6,332 bases of DNA, from positions 1 through 6,332 of the forward strand of contig WJJA01000398.1 of assembly GCA_014729955.1 (NCBI GenBank), read 5' to 3'. This DNA is from a bacterium (lineage in GTDB: Bacteria > Electryoneota > Electryoneia > Electryoneales > Electryoneaceae). The notes beneath the pieces are model-generated. The model did not search any database. It was not told the origin of the DNA and saw only the letters and a program-made list of their open reading frames with translations. How positions within the stretch are numbered: position 1 is the first letter of the stretch; the number at the start of each line of letters is the position of its first letter. Below are positions 1 to 5,542 of this stretch, in pieces. The position numbers were made by a program, and so were the translations under genes.

Positions 1-986
1 AGCAGTTTGCCGATCACATCATCCGTACGAATCACGTCGGCTTCGGCTCGGAACGAGCGCACGATCCGGTGCCGCAGCACCGGGTAGGCGAGCGCCTGCA
101 CATCGGCGATCTCCGGTGTGGGACGGCCGTCCAAAGCAGCACGTGCTTTCGCTCCCAGGATCAGGTATTGCCCCGCGCGAGGCCCGGCGCCGTACCGCAC
201 CCACTCCCTGATGAACTCCGGCGCATCACCCTCGTCCGGACGTGTCATCCGCACCAGCCGTACCGCGAACTCTACCACCGGATCGGCGACCGGGATGCGA
301 CGCACCAATTCCTGCAGCCCAAGGATGTCTTCGGCGGCCATCACTTTGGAGGGCGGTTCCGCTTCGCCGGCCGTGGTGGTGCGTACGATTTCCGTCTCCT
401 CGTCCATGGTCGGATAGGTCACCATCAGGTTGAACATGAAACGGTCGAGCTGCGCCTCGGGCAGCGGGTACGTGCCTTCCTGTTCAATCGGGTTCTGGGT
501 GGCCAGCACGAAAAAAGGGCGTTCGAGGTCATAGGTCACCGCACCCGCCGACACCTGCATCTCCTGCATCGCCTGCAACAGCGCCGCCTGGGTTTTCGGC
601 GGGGTCCGGTTGATCTCGTCCGCCAGCACCACCTGGGCGAACAACGGTCCCTGGATAAACCGGAATTCCTTGCGGCCGGTGTCACGGTTTTCCTCGATAA
701 TATCGGTGCCGGTGATATCCGACGGCATCAGGTCGGGGGTGAACTGGATCCTGTTAAAGCTGAGGTCGAGAGCACGTGCCAGGCTGCGGATCAACAGCGT
801 TTTCGCCAGGCCGGGCACGCCGACCAGGAGCGAATGGCCGCGTGAAAACAGACTGATCAACAACTGGTCGACCACCTCTTCCTGTCCGATGATGACCTTT
901 CGAATCTCAGTCTTAATCGTCTCACGCCCCTGCGCGAGGCGCTCGAGGGTTTCACGTTCGTTCTCGGTGACGATTCGTTCGCTCAT
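1..986 (-). CDS. MoxR-family AAA+ ATPase (C-terminus cut by the window edge)
   Basis: This is a MoxR-type AAA+ ATPase, a cytoplasmic ATP-driven chaperone family often encoded beside DUF58/VWA-domain proteins that it is thought to help mature. About 328 residues are visible, near the family's usual 310-350, so only a short tail is missing beyond base 1. The Walker A motif GVPGLAKT is at residues 56-63 and Walker B VVLADE at 119-124. INRTPPKTQAALLQAMQE follows directly and is a MoxR hallmark. ATQNPIEQEGTYPLPEAQLDRF (sensor 1 and arginine-finger region) follows further on. The ATG at 984-986 is preceded by AGGA (plus-strand 993-996) at a 6-nt spacing, which fixes the start. The reading frame is open to the window edge. 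A promoter with a perfect -35 box lies just upstream, so it is probably the first gene of its own transcript. Any DUF58 or VWA partner would lie to the left, outside the window. Family assignment is secure; the client is unknown. Confidence 0.96.
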   Translation of the reverse strand, partial: MSERIVTENERETLERLAQGRETIKTEIRKVIIGQEEVVDQLLISLFSRGHSLLVGVPGLAKTLLIRSLARALDLSFNRIQFTPDLMPSDITGTDIIEENRDTGRKEFRFIQGPLFAQVVLADEINRTPPKTQAALLQAMQEMQVSAGAVTYDLERPFFVLATQNPIEQEGTYPLPEAQLDRFMFNLMVTYPTMDEETEIVRTTTAGEAEPPSKVMAAEDILGLQELVRRIPVADPVVEFAVRLVRMTRPDEGDAPEFIREWVRYGAGPRAGQYLILGAKARAALDGRPTPEIADVQALAYPVLRHRIVRSFRAEADVIRTDDVIGKL

Positions 987-1252
987 CTGGGTTCCTATTG
1001 TGCTGTATGACGGCTGCCGGGCTGCAAAGTAGGATGCCGCCGGGGCGGTGTCAATGTGTCCTCGTCAGCCCGCTGCTCCGGCGGGTGCTGTCTATCGTCC
1101 GTGAACTCCCCATCCGGCCGATACGGATGGTACTGGTACGCATGATACCGCGAAAGGATTCTGATCTTCTGCAGATGGGATCCCTTGGGAAAGCCATTTC
1201 GACGGCAGGATCCGATCCGCAACGAGTTGTCCCGTTGGTTCGATCCGCTGAC
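987..1252. other. Intergenic region between the TonB-like and MoxR genes
   Basis: This 266-bp gap holds the MoxR promoter and ribosome binding site at its left end. Two imperfect hairpins are visible. One, CAACG/CGTTG (1220-1224 and 1233-1237), sits about 16 nt after the stop of the TonB-like gene. The other is at 1066-1090, CAGC+CCGC pairing with GCGG+GCTG across a 2-nt bulge. Neither is followed by a T-run, so neither is a convincing intrinsic terminator. A 75-codon minus-strand frame (995-1222) fills the gap, but it starts with TTG, has no ribosome binding site and resembles no family I know, so I do not call it a gene. Confidence 0.5.
1026..1054 (-). promoter_or_regulatory. Candidate sigma70-type promoter of the MoxR gene
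   Basis: Read on the minus strand, a perfect -35 hexamer TTGACA (plus 1049-1054) is followed by a 17-nt spacer and TACTTT (plus 1026-1031). The -10 box keeps the important T1, A2 and T6 positions but is otherwise weak. The predicted start of transcription is about 35 nt ahead of the MoxR ATG. The spacer contains a CCGCC/GGCGG inverted repeat (1037-1041 and 1044-1048), which could serve a regulator or could simply be GC-rich chance. Found by eye; not tested. Confidence 0.5.
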
Positions 1253-2020
1253 TCACTCCTTGTCGTAGAAGAGATAGGTCACGCCGAGGCGGTCATGCTG
1301 GTATCCCGGCGGCAGGGGCGGGAACTTGGAGCGCAGGATCGCGCTGCGTGCCGCGAGGTCGAGGCTGGCGATGCCGCTGGAGTTCATCAATACGAGATCG
1401 GCAATGCGGCCGTTACGTTCGATATAGAAATGGTATTCCGCAACCACTCCGGTTCCGCGGCCGCGAAAATTAAAACGATTCTGCACCTTCGCTTCGATCT
1501 GCGAAAGATAGGTGTCGGCGCCGGGAAATTCCGCATCACTGCGTGCACCGATCCCCGGCCCTTCCGGGCCCGGTTTGGTACCGACCCCTTCCCCGGTCTC
1601 GCCCCGGGTGGGCGCGGACGACCGCTTTGTTTCGGTCGGGTTTTGCGCGGTCCCTTGTGAGGATGGTTCCGCTCGCTTATCGGTCGTTGTCTGTGTCGGC
1701 TCGGTCATGCGGGGTTGCGTGGATGGTTTTGCAGCAGGCTCCGGCGGTGACTCCCGGCGTGCCGGCTGCGGTTTAGGGCGTCCGGTGGAGATCGGTGCAT
1801 TGTCCGGAGGGGCGGTTGTCGGGCGTACGAATCCCGGTTTGTTCTGCCCGCCGCCCGCGATTCGCACCATGCGAACCTCCGTGCGAGGGTCGCGGTCGAA
1901 TGGTGCCGACAGGGGATTGAGCACCAGCGCGGCAATCAGCAGCGCATGCAGCAGCAGGGCATAGACAACGCTGCTGCTCCAGGAACTGGAAGGGTGTTGT
2001 CGCGATCCGATCAGACTCAT
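1253..2020 (-). CDS. TonB/TolA-type energy-transducing periplasmic protein
   Basis: From the ATG at 2018-2020 this encodes 255 residues with the architecture of TonB/TolA proteins, which couple an inner-membrane ion-driven motor to the outer membrane. A short cytoplasmic N-terminus is followed by one membrane segment at about residues 18-36 (VVYALLLHALLIAALVL). A long Pro/Thr/Ser/Gly/Lys-rich linker (about 60-165) would span the periplasm. A C-terminal TonB-like domain (about 170-255) includes YLSQIEAKVQNRF, the strand IERNGRIADLVLMNSSG and FPPLPPGY. The frame stays open 20 codons upstream to a TTG at 2080. I prefer the ATG because it places the membrane segment near the N-terminus, although its ribosome binding site is weak (GGGAAC). 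It lies about 107 nt downstream of the small charged gene and could share its transcript. No ExbB/ExbD or TolQ/TolR partner is in view, so TonB versus TolA-like remains open. Confidence 0.88.
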   Translation of the reverse strand: MSLIGSRQHPSSSWSSSVVYALLLHALLIAALVLNPLSAPFDRDPRTEVRMVRIAGGGQNKPGFVRPTTAPPDNAPISTGRPKPQPARRESPPEPAAKPSTQPRMTEPTQTTTDKRAEPSSQGTAQNPTETKRSSAPTRGETGEGVGTKPGPEGPGIGARSDAEFPGADTYLSQIEAKVQNRFNFRGRGTGVVAEYHFYIERNGRIADLVLMNSSGIASLDLAARSAILRSKFPPLPPGYQHDRLGVTYLFYDKE

Positions 2021-2127
2021 GCAGGTTCCCGTAGCAGAACACAATGCTATACGGTACAACGAACGAAGGCTTGACGGCAACAGAGACGATGCGAGGACGG
2101 AAGGAGCCGGGGCATGCAGTTGATCCG

Positions 2128-2310
2128 TCAGACGGTGATATCGAGAGTAGGCGGTGTGCCGAGGGGCGGAGGCGGTTCACGTCGCTTCTCCTGCTCGGAG
2201 CTGTCCTTCTCCCGGTTCTCCTCCGCGGGAGAATCGTACCGACGTCGCTTCTCATCACGTTTCAGCGGCTGTTTCCGATAGACGGGCAGTATGGACGAGT
2301 TTTCATCCAT
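2128..2310 (-). CDS. Small charged, proline-rich protein of unknown function (60 aa)
   Basis: I do not recognise the family. The 60-residue product has no membrane segment or signal peptide. Residues 12-45 are densely charged with alternating Lys/Arg and Glu/Asp (KRDEKRRR, EENREKDSSEQEKRRE), suggesting a disordered or helical stretch. The C-terminus is proline-rich and ends PPPPLGTPPTLDITV. Evidence that it is real: an ATG with a strong GGGGAG ribosome binding site at 6-nt spacing, codon choice like its GC-rich neighbours, and a well-formed promoter about 90 nt upstream with no competing gene on either strand. Its stop is about 107 nt ahead of the TonB-like ATG on the same strand, so the two may be co-transcribed. 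The short PPTLDITV tail resembles a docking peptide, but that is speculation. It could also be a leader peptide tied to the structured 5' region. Confidence 0.62.
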   Translation of the reverse strand: MDENSSILPVYRKQPLKRDEKRRRYDSPAEENREKDSSEQEKRREPPPPLGTPPTLDITV

Positions 2311-2363
2311 GAGTGTCTCCCCTGGGCAGACGGATGTTTCTGTCCGGTTGACGGAATCATCCG
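2311..2363 (-). promoter_or_regulatory. Structured 5' leader with a hairpin over the ribosome binding site
   Basis: Two adjacent hairpins occupy the leader of the 60-codon gene. The distal one pairs 2331-2336 with 2358-2363 (CGGATG/CATCCG in plus-strand letters), with an inner stem 2343-2346/2352-2355. The proximal one pairs GTCT (2315-2318) with AGAC (2328-2331), plus a CC/GG inner pair, and encloses the GGGGAG ribosome binding site (2317-2322). The two stems compete for base 2331, so they might be mutually exclusive. The proximal stem is short with a G.G mismatch, so its stability is uncertain. No known riboswitch class is recognised. Confidence 0.4.
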
Positions 2364-2397
2364 CTCTTTTCTTATCGGTTGTACAGGGCGTGCACTT

Positions 2398-2426
2398 AAC
2401 ATAAACTGAAGAGAAACAGTAGTCAA
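2398..2426 (-). promoter_or_regulatory. Candidate sigma70-type promoter of the 60-codon gene
   Basis: On the minus strand, TTGACT (plus 2421-2426, five of six matches to the -35 consensus) is followed by exactly 17 nt and TATGTT (plus 2398-2403, four of six at -10). The predicted start lies near 2391, giving an untranslated leader of about 80 nt. The promoter sits in the gap after the transferase gene, so the 60-codon gene and probably the TonB-like gene can be expressed independently of the glycan operon. Confidence 0.6.
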
Positions 2427-2490
2427 TAGAAGAAGTCGGAGTGGGGCTATCTGTTTTTGGGGATTGAGGTAATGATACTGTGTGGGCCGA

Positions 2491-3807
2491 TTAATCCTCA
2501 ACGTCCTGTTCTTCCCGCTTCTGTTCAGGCTGGTCCGCCCCTGCGAGCAGGATTTCCAACCTGCCCGGGTCAAGCTCGTGACCGTTGTCCGTCACACGGG
2601 ACTGCTCTTCCACGAACAGCCGGATCTGATGTGTGCGCACAAAAATCATGAAGTAGGAGAGCAACAGAAAGAAAAATGCGGACTGGCTCAAGAGCAGCAC
2701 AGCATCGATTCCGCGCGCCTGCTTGAGCACCACGGCCGGGATCCCGATGATCACGGTTACGGTATAGATGACCAGTACAGCGTTGAATCGTCCGATGCCC
2801 AGCGCCGCGAGACGGTGATGGAAGTGATCGCGCCCGGTGTAGGCGAGCCATTCGCCGAAGGTTCGCACTTTGCCGGTGCCGAAACGTACAATCGTGGTCA
2901 TGGTCATATCGAAAATCGGCACACTGAGCAGCAGGATCGGGACAATCAGCCCGGCAATATTGTTGTCGGCCCAGTCGCCCATCAGCGTCGTGGCCGCCAG
3001 TGTGAAACCCAGAAAAGTCGAGCCGTTGTCACCGAGAAAGATGCGGGCGTTGCGTCCACGACGGAAATTGTAGGGCAGAAATCCTGTGCAGGCGCCGAAG
3101 AGGGCGAGAGAGACCACCATGAAATAATACTGGTGGGTTTGCAGTGCCACGAGGGCGATGAGTCCTGCGATAATCGCGCTCATTCCCGCCGCAAGCCCGT
3201 CCATGCCGTCGAGGAAGTTTACCGCATTTGTGATGCCGAGAATCCAGAACGCCGTAATGATCCATTCTCCGGCGATGCCCCACAGGGTGTCGGGTAGAAA
3301 GGTGACATGCACACCAAAGGCGATCATGAGAGCGGTGGCTCCCAACTGGGCGAGAAGTTTCATCACCGCCGGCAGTTCCCAACGGTCGTCCACGACGCCG
3401 ACGAGCCAGATCAACAGCCCGCCGAGACCGACCGCTTTCATTTCAAGCGAATAGGTAAAGGTTACCAACAGGGTCACACCGAAGGAGCCGATGATCGCGA
3501 GGCCTCCCAGCAGGGGAGTGGCACGCCCGTGAGCTTTGCGGCCGCCTGGAATGTCGAGCCAGCCGAATCGGAAGGAGAGCCGGATCGCCAGCGGCGTCAG
3601 TACACTGCTCAACGCCCAGGCGAAGACGAACACGTACAGCCAGGTGAGATTTCCGCCGTGAAAGGCGCCCGATACCGCCGGGATCAAGCAGAGAACCAGC
3701 AGGATCCCGGGAAGGATCATTCGTTTGCGAGTGGTCCAGCGAGCGGGTCCGTCGATCGTGATCGGATCCGCATCGGCCTTCGTTGCATTCACGGTTGAGT
3801 TATCCAC
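2491..3807 (-). CDS. WecA/MraY-type polyprenyl-phosphate sugar-1-phosphate transferase
   Basis: This 438-residue multi-pass inner-membrane protein belongs to glycosyltransferase family 4. Members transfer a sugar-1-phosphate, often GlcNAc-1-P, from a UDP-sugar to undecaprenyl phosphate as the first step of O-antigen or other surface-glycan synthesis. Visible motifs are DIPGGRKAHG (85-94), GVVDDRW with the Asp pair at 140-141, NAVNFLDGMDGLAAG (194-208), FLGDNGS (257-263) and the cytosolic RDHFHHRL (326-333), which is WecA-like. Roughly ten or eleven hydrophobic segments are apparent. The start is a GTG at 3805-3807 with GGAG at 6-nt spacing. The protein is longer than typical WecA (about 350-370), with a hydrophilic N-terminus of about 30 residues and a charged C-terminal tail of about 45. 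It lies 24 nt downstream of the LmbE-type gene. The exact sugar cannot be read from sequence. Confidence 0.93.
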   Translation of the reverse strand: MDNSTVNATKADADPITIDGPARWTTRKRMILPGILLVLCLIPAVSGAFHGGNLTWLYVFVFAWALSSVLTPLAIRLSFRFGWLDIPGGRKAHGRATPLLGGLAIIGSFGVTLLVTFTYSLEMKAVGLGGLLIWLVGVVDDRWELPAVMKLLAQLGATALMIAFGVHVTFLPDTLWGIAGEWIITAFWILGITNAVNFLDGMDGLAAGMSAIIAGLIALVALQTHQYYFMVVSLALFGACTGFLPYNFRRGRNARIFLGDNGSTFLGFTLAATTLMGDWADNNIAGLIVPILLLSVPIFDMTMTTIVRFGTGKVRTFGEWLAYTGRDHFHHRLAALGIGRFNAVLVIYTVTVIIGIPAVVLKQARGIDAVLLLSQSAFFFLLLSYFMIFVRTHQIRLFVEEQSRVTDNGHELDPGRLEILLAGADQPEQKREEQDVED

Positions 3808-3831
3808 GGTGGTCTCCGGTTCCGGAAACGG

Positions 3832-4488
3832 TTATTGGAACAGGGTCAATCGTGTCGGCAGAAACGCCTCGGCATAGCGTGTATAGATATCCATACCGCG
3901 GTGAATCGCCATCGCACGGGCGATATCGGTGATGGGTGTGCCGTCGATGTTGGTCCTCGCCACTTGCGAAAAATGGGTTTCCAACAGTTCGATCTTTTGT
4001 GTGATGGTCGTGTTGATATTGCAAAACGTGTAGGGCGCAAAATGCTGTGTCGTCGGGCTTTCGAAGAAGAGGAAATTAGGCACACGCCGTCCCGCGGATT
4101 GCGCGGCGCCCGCCATTGCACGGTGATCCTGGTGGGTGTCGTTGAAATAGTGCACGAACAGGAAATCCGGCGCCACAGCTTTGATCGCCTTCTCGATACT
4201 CTGGATCAATTCGAGTCCGTGCGGGATCTCGCAATCCATGAAATCGCCCCAGAAGATCTCCTTGACCTTCATTTTGTCGGCGGCGCGTTCGGCTTCCCGC
4301 ACCCGCATTTCAGGCGCGCCGCCACGCTGCCCTTCGGTAGCGATATAGAGGTTGACTTCGGCGCCGGCTTCGACAAATCGCAGCAGAGTGCCGGCGCAGC
4401 CGATCTCGATATCATCGGGGTGCGCCCCAAGCGCAAGCACTCGAGTGGGACGCTCCTCGTTATGCAACAGCTTTTCCAACGATGTCAT
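3832..4488 (-). CDS. PIG-L/LmbE-family N-deacetylase
   Basis: This 218-residue protein matches the PIG-L/LmbE family of metal-dependent deacetylases, which remove acetyl groups from N-acetylated sugars such as GlcNAc conjugates. The N-terminal signature GAHPDDIEIGCAGTLL (21-36) carries the HPDD metal/catalytic residues (His23, Asp25, Asp26). The second motif NDTHQDHRA (116-124) supplies the further histidine (His122). Length is normal and no signal peptide is seen, so it should be cytoplasmic. Its ATG overlaps the TGA of the upstream WbqC gene (ATGA), indicating translational coupling. The transferase gene follows 24 nt downstream. Family members also act in bacillithiol and mycothiol synthesis. 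The glycan neighbours here favour a nucleotide-sugar or lipid-linked sugar substrate, but this is inferred. Confidence 0.92.
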   Translation of the reverse strand: MTSLEKLLHNEERPTRVLALGAHPDDIEIGCAGTLLRFVEAGAEVNLYIATEGQRGGAPEMRVREAERAADKMKVKEIFWGDFMDCEIPHGLELIQSIEKAIKAVAPDFLFVHYFNDTHQDHRAMAGAAQSAGRRVPNFLFFESPTTQHFAPYTFCNINTTITQKIELLETHFSQVARTNIDGTPITDIARAMAIHRGMDIYTRYAEAFLPTRLTLFQ

Positions 4489-5171
4489 CGGCGGTCCGAG
4501 TAGAGTTGGTGGAAGCCTTCCGGTCCGAGGTTTAACATTAGGTCGATACTTCCCAGGTGCGGGATAAACTCGCCGTGCTGCTGCGGGTAGGGACGGGGTT
4601 GGTGGGCAAGAAACTCAACTTCCATACCCACACGCTCGAACGGTTCCATGTTCATGTAAGATCGCCCTCCGCTGCCCGCGAGGTAGCGGTTCGCGTGTAA
4701 CCGTTTCCCCATTTCGGCAATTCGTTCACTCGGCTCATTCGGCAGGTCGGCGAACTCGGTCTGCCGGTGGCGAGGGGTTACAATACCGAAACGATCCAGA
4801 AAGTAGCCGGTCGTCGCAATGGTCAGCTCCGCCAGGGTTTCGTACGACCGTCCGATCACCTCCGCGAAGCCCTCCAGTTCTTCGACGAACGGTGCCTTTG
4901 CATACGCCCGACGCAGGGTAGCGAGGTGCTTGCCGCGCCAATCCGTACTGTCATCGATTGCAACATCATCGATCGCAGCACCATAGGCGCCTTTCACCGG
5001 TACCGTAAGCCATTGGGGTCCTTGCGGGGTTTTGATACGGTTGCGATTCTGATATTCGCGCCGGACATACTGCACTCGCTCCAGGAACACGAATACGTCC
5101 GACCGCTGAACTTTGTCCAGGTAGCCCGGATACGGCAGATAATGAGGCTGGTGGACGCTGAAGCTGTTCAT
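4485..5171 (-). CDS. WbqC-family protein
   Basis: This 228-residue protein belongs to the WbqC family, commonly encoded in O-antigen and other polysaccharide clusters; its reaction is not firmly known to me. The N-terminal signature is clear: HQPHYLPYPGYLDKV (7-21), SDVFVFLERVQYVRREYQNRNRIKTPQG (24-51) and WLTVPVKG (54-61). A C-terminal NLGPEGF element is also present. Where family members as I remember them have DDVQ, this one has ERVQ. The start ATG (5169-5171) is the only option, because an in-frame TGA lies at 5178-5180. The GGAGG (5185-5189) is 13 nt away, farther than usual, so initiation may be inefficient. It is the first gene of the minus-strand run and overlaps the deacetylase gene by ATGA. 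The protein is soluble, with no membrane segment. Confidence 0.9.
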   Translation of the reverse strand: MNSFSVHQPHYLPYPGYLDKVQRSDVFVFLERVQYVRREYQNRNRIKTPQGPQWLTVPVKGAYGAAIDDVAIDDSTDWRGKHLATLRRAYAKAPFVEELEGFAEVIGRSYETLAELTIATTGYFLDRFGIVTPRHRQTEFADLPNEPSERIAEMGKRLHANRYLAGSGGRSYMNMEPFERVGMEVEFLAHQPRPYPQQHGEFIPHLGSIDLMLNLGPEGFHQLYSDRR

Positions 5172-5241
5172 CCCGAGTCAACAACCTCCATTTCAGGCAT
5201 CGTGAACGCGCAACGCTCTTTATCGATTTTGGGAATTTCGC

Positions 5242-5269
5242 AAGATATGATTTCGTTTTACGTGATCAA
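5242..5269 (-). promoter_or_regulatory. Candidate promoter of the wbqC-lmbE-transferase operon
   Basis: On the minus strand, TTGATC (plus 5264-5269) is followed by 16 nt and TATCTT (plus 5242-5247), each matching four of six consensus positions. Transcription would start near 5235, inside the left inverted-repeat arm, and give a leader of about 64 nt before the WbqC ATG. The -35 box lies within the CRP-like palindrome. Confidence 0.4.
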
Positions 5270-5276
5270 TCTCACA
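5261..5276. promoter_or_regulatory. CRP-like palindromic site
   Basis: The minus-strand reading is TGTGA-GATTGA-TCACG, matching the classical CRP half-site pattern TGTGA-N6-TCACA at nine of ten fixed positions. It overlaps the -35 box of the minus-strand promoter, so binding there would more probably repress than activate that promoter, depending on the true start site. A chance match of this quality somewhere in the window is not negligible, but the intergenic, AT-rich promoter position strengthens it. Confidence 0.42.
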
Positions 5277-5403
5277 ATACGAACTTTTTTTGAGCAAATC
5301 TACGAAAATTCCCAAAGACAGTTCGATTGTTTCTGGAAGAACTGCGATCCGTTTCTTGAGTCAGCAGGGGTGAACCGGGAGGGATTGAACAACCCGCAGC
5401 GGT

Positions 5404-5432
5404 TTGATCGGACTTGTCAACCGACCTATTTT
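5404..5432 (+). promoter_or_regulatory. Candidate promoter of the LON-domain gene
   Basis: TTGATC (5404-5409) and TATTTT (5427-5432) are separated by 17 nt, and both match four of six consensus bases. A TATAAG immediately follows (5432-5437), so the exact -10 box is ambiguous. Transcription would begin near 5440, giving a leader of about 100 nt that starts with a small CCGG/CCGG hairpin. Confidence 0.42.
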
Positions 5433-5542
5433 ATAAGAAGCAAACCGGCACGCCGGGCATAGACTCATTAAACACCGAACGGAGACTCGAACGGTACAGG
5501 AGAAACGCTGTAGATCGTATCTCCAGGCCGGGAGGGTTTAGC

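Larger units (their letters stand above)
5228..5316. repeat. Perfect 11-bp inverted repeat spanning the promoter core
   Basis: The left arm TTTGGGAATTT (5228-5238) is the exact reverse complement of the right arm AAATTCCCAAA (5306-5316). The match extends to CG on the inner side if one extra A in the right arm is allowed. The arms are 67 bp apart and bracket the CRP-like site and the minus-strand promoter. This layout suits paired operators or a looping regulator, though no regulator family is identified. Confidence 0.6.
5172..5542. other. Divergent regulatory spacer between the glycan operon and the LON-domain gene
   Basis: This 371-bp stretch separates divergently read genes. Its core (about 5215-5320) is clearly AT-rich against GC-rich flanks. 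It contains a CRP-like palindrome, an 11-bp inverted repeat, a T7 run (5285-5291) and candidate promoters for both directions, each listed separately. Near the plus-strand leader are a CCGG-CACG-CCGG hairpin (5445-5456, except that the CCGG stems are 5445-5448 and 5453-5456) and a tandem CGAACGG repeat with 12-bp period (5476-5482 and 5488-5494). A 71-codon plus-strand frame (5247-5462) is present but has no good ribosome binding site and is not called as a gene. Confidence 0.6.

Noticed and set aside
69..845. 258-codon plus-strand reading frame
   Set aside because: It lies wholly antisense to the MoxR ATPase, whose motifs are unmistakable; the frame is a GC-rich shadow with no recognisable domain.
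995..1222. 75-codon minus-strand frame exactly filling the gap before MoxR
   Set aside because: It has a TTG start without a ribosome binding site, a composition without domain character, and it overlaps the MoxR promoter. It is possible but not supportable.
1203..1247. Three GATCCG copies after the TonB-like gene
   Set aside because: Short, irregularly spaced and GC-rich; no array or known element is suggested.
998..1660. 220-codon plus-strand reading frame crossing the intergenic gap and the TonB-like gene
   Set aside because: Most of it is antisense to the TonB C-terminal domain, it has no convincing ribosome binding site and resembles no family.
2021..2080. TTG start adding 20 residues to the TonB-like protein
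   Set aside because: There is no better ribosome binding site there, and the extension would push the membrane segment away from its usual N-terminal place; the ATG at 2020 is preferred, though not proven.
2482..3297. 271-codon plus-strand frame
   Set aside because: It is antisense to the family-4 transferase; the product is a Glu/His/Arg-rich mixture typical of antisense frames of membrane proteins.
3835..4503. 222-codon plus-strand frame
   Set aside because: It is antisense to the LmbE-type deacetylase along its whole length, with no family resemblance.
4767..5246. N-terminal part of a 231-codon plus-strand frame
   Set aside because: It is antisense to WbqC; only the section from the ATG at 5247 lies in non-coding DNA and is mentioned separately.
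5414..5542. Upstream extension of the LON-domain frame by 43 codons
   Set aside because: The extension is Arg-rich, covers the proposed promoter and leader, and the ATG at 5543 has an ideal ribosome binding site next to the conserved domain start.
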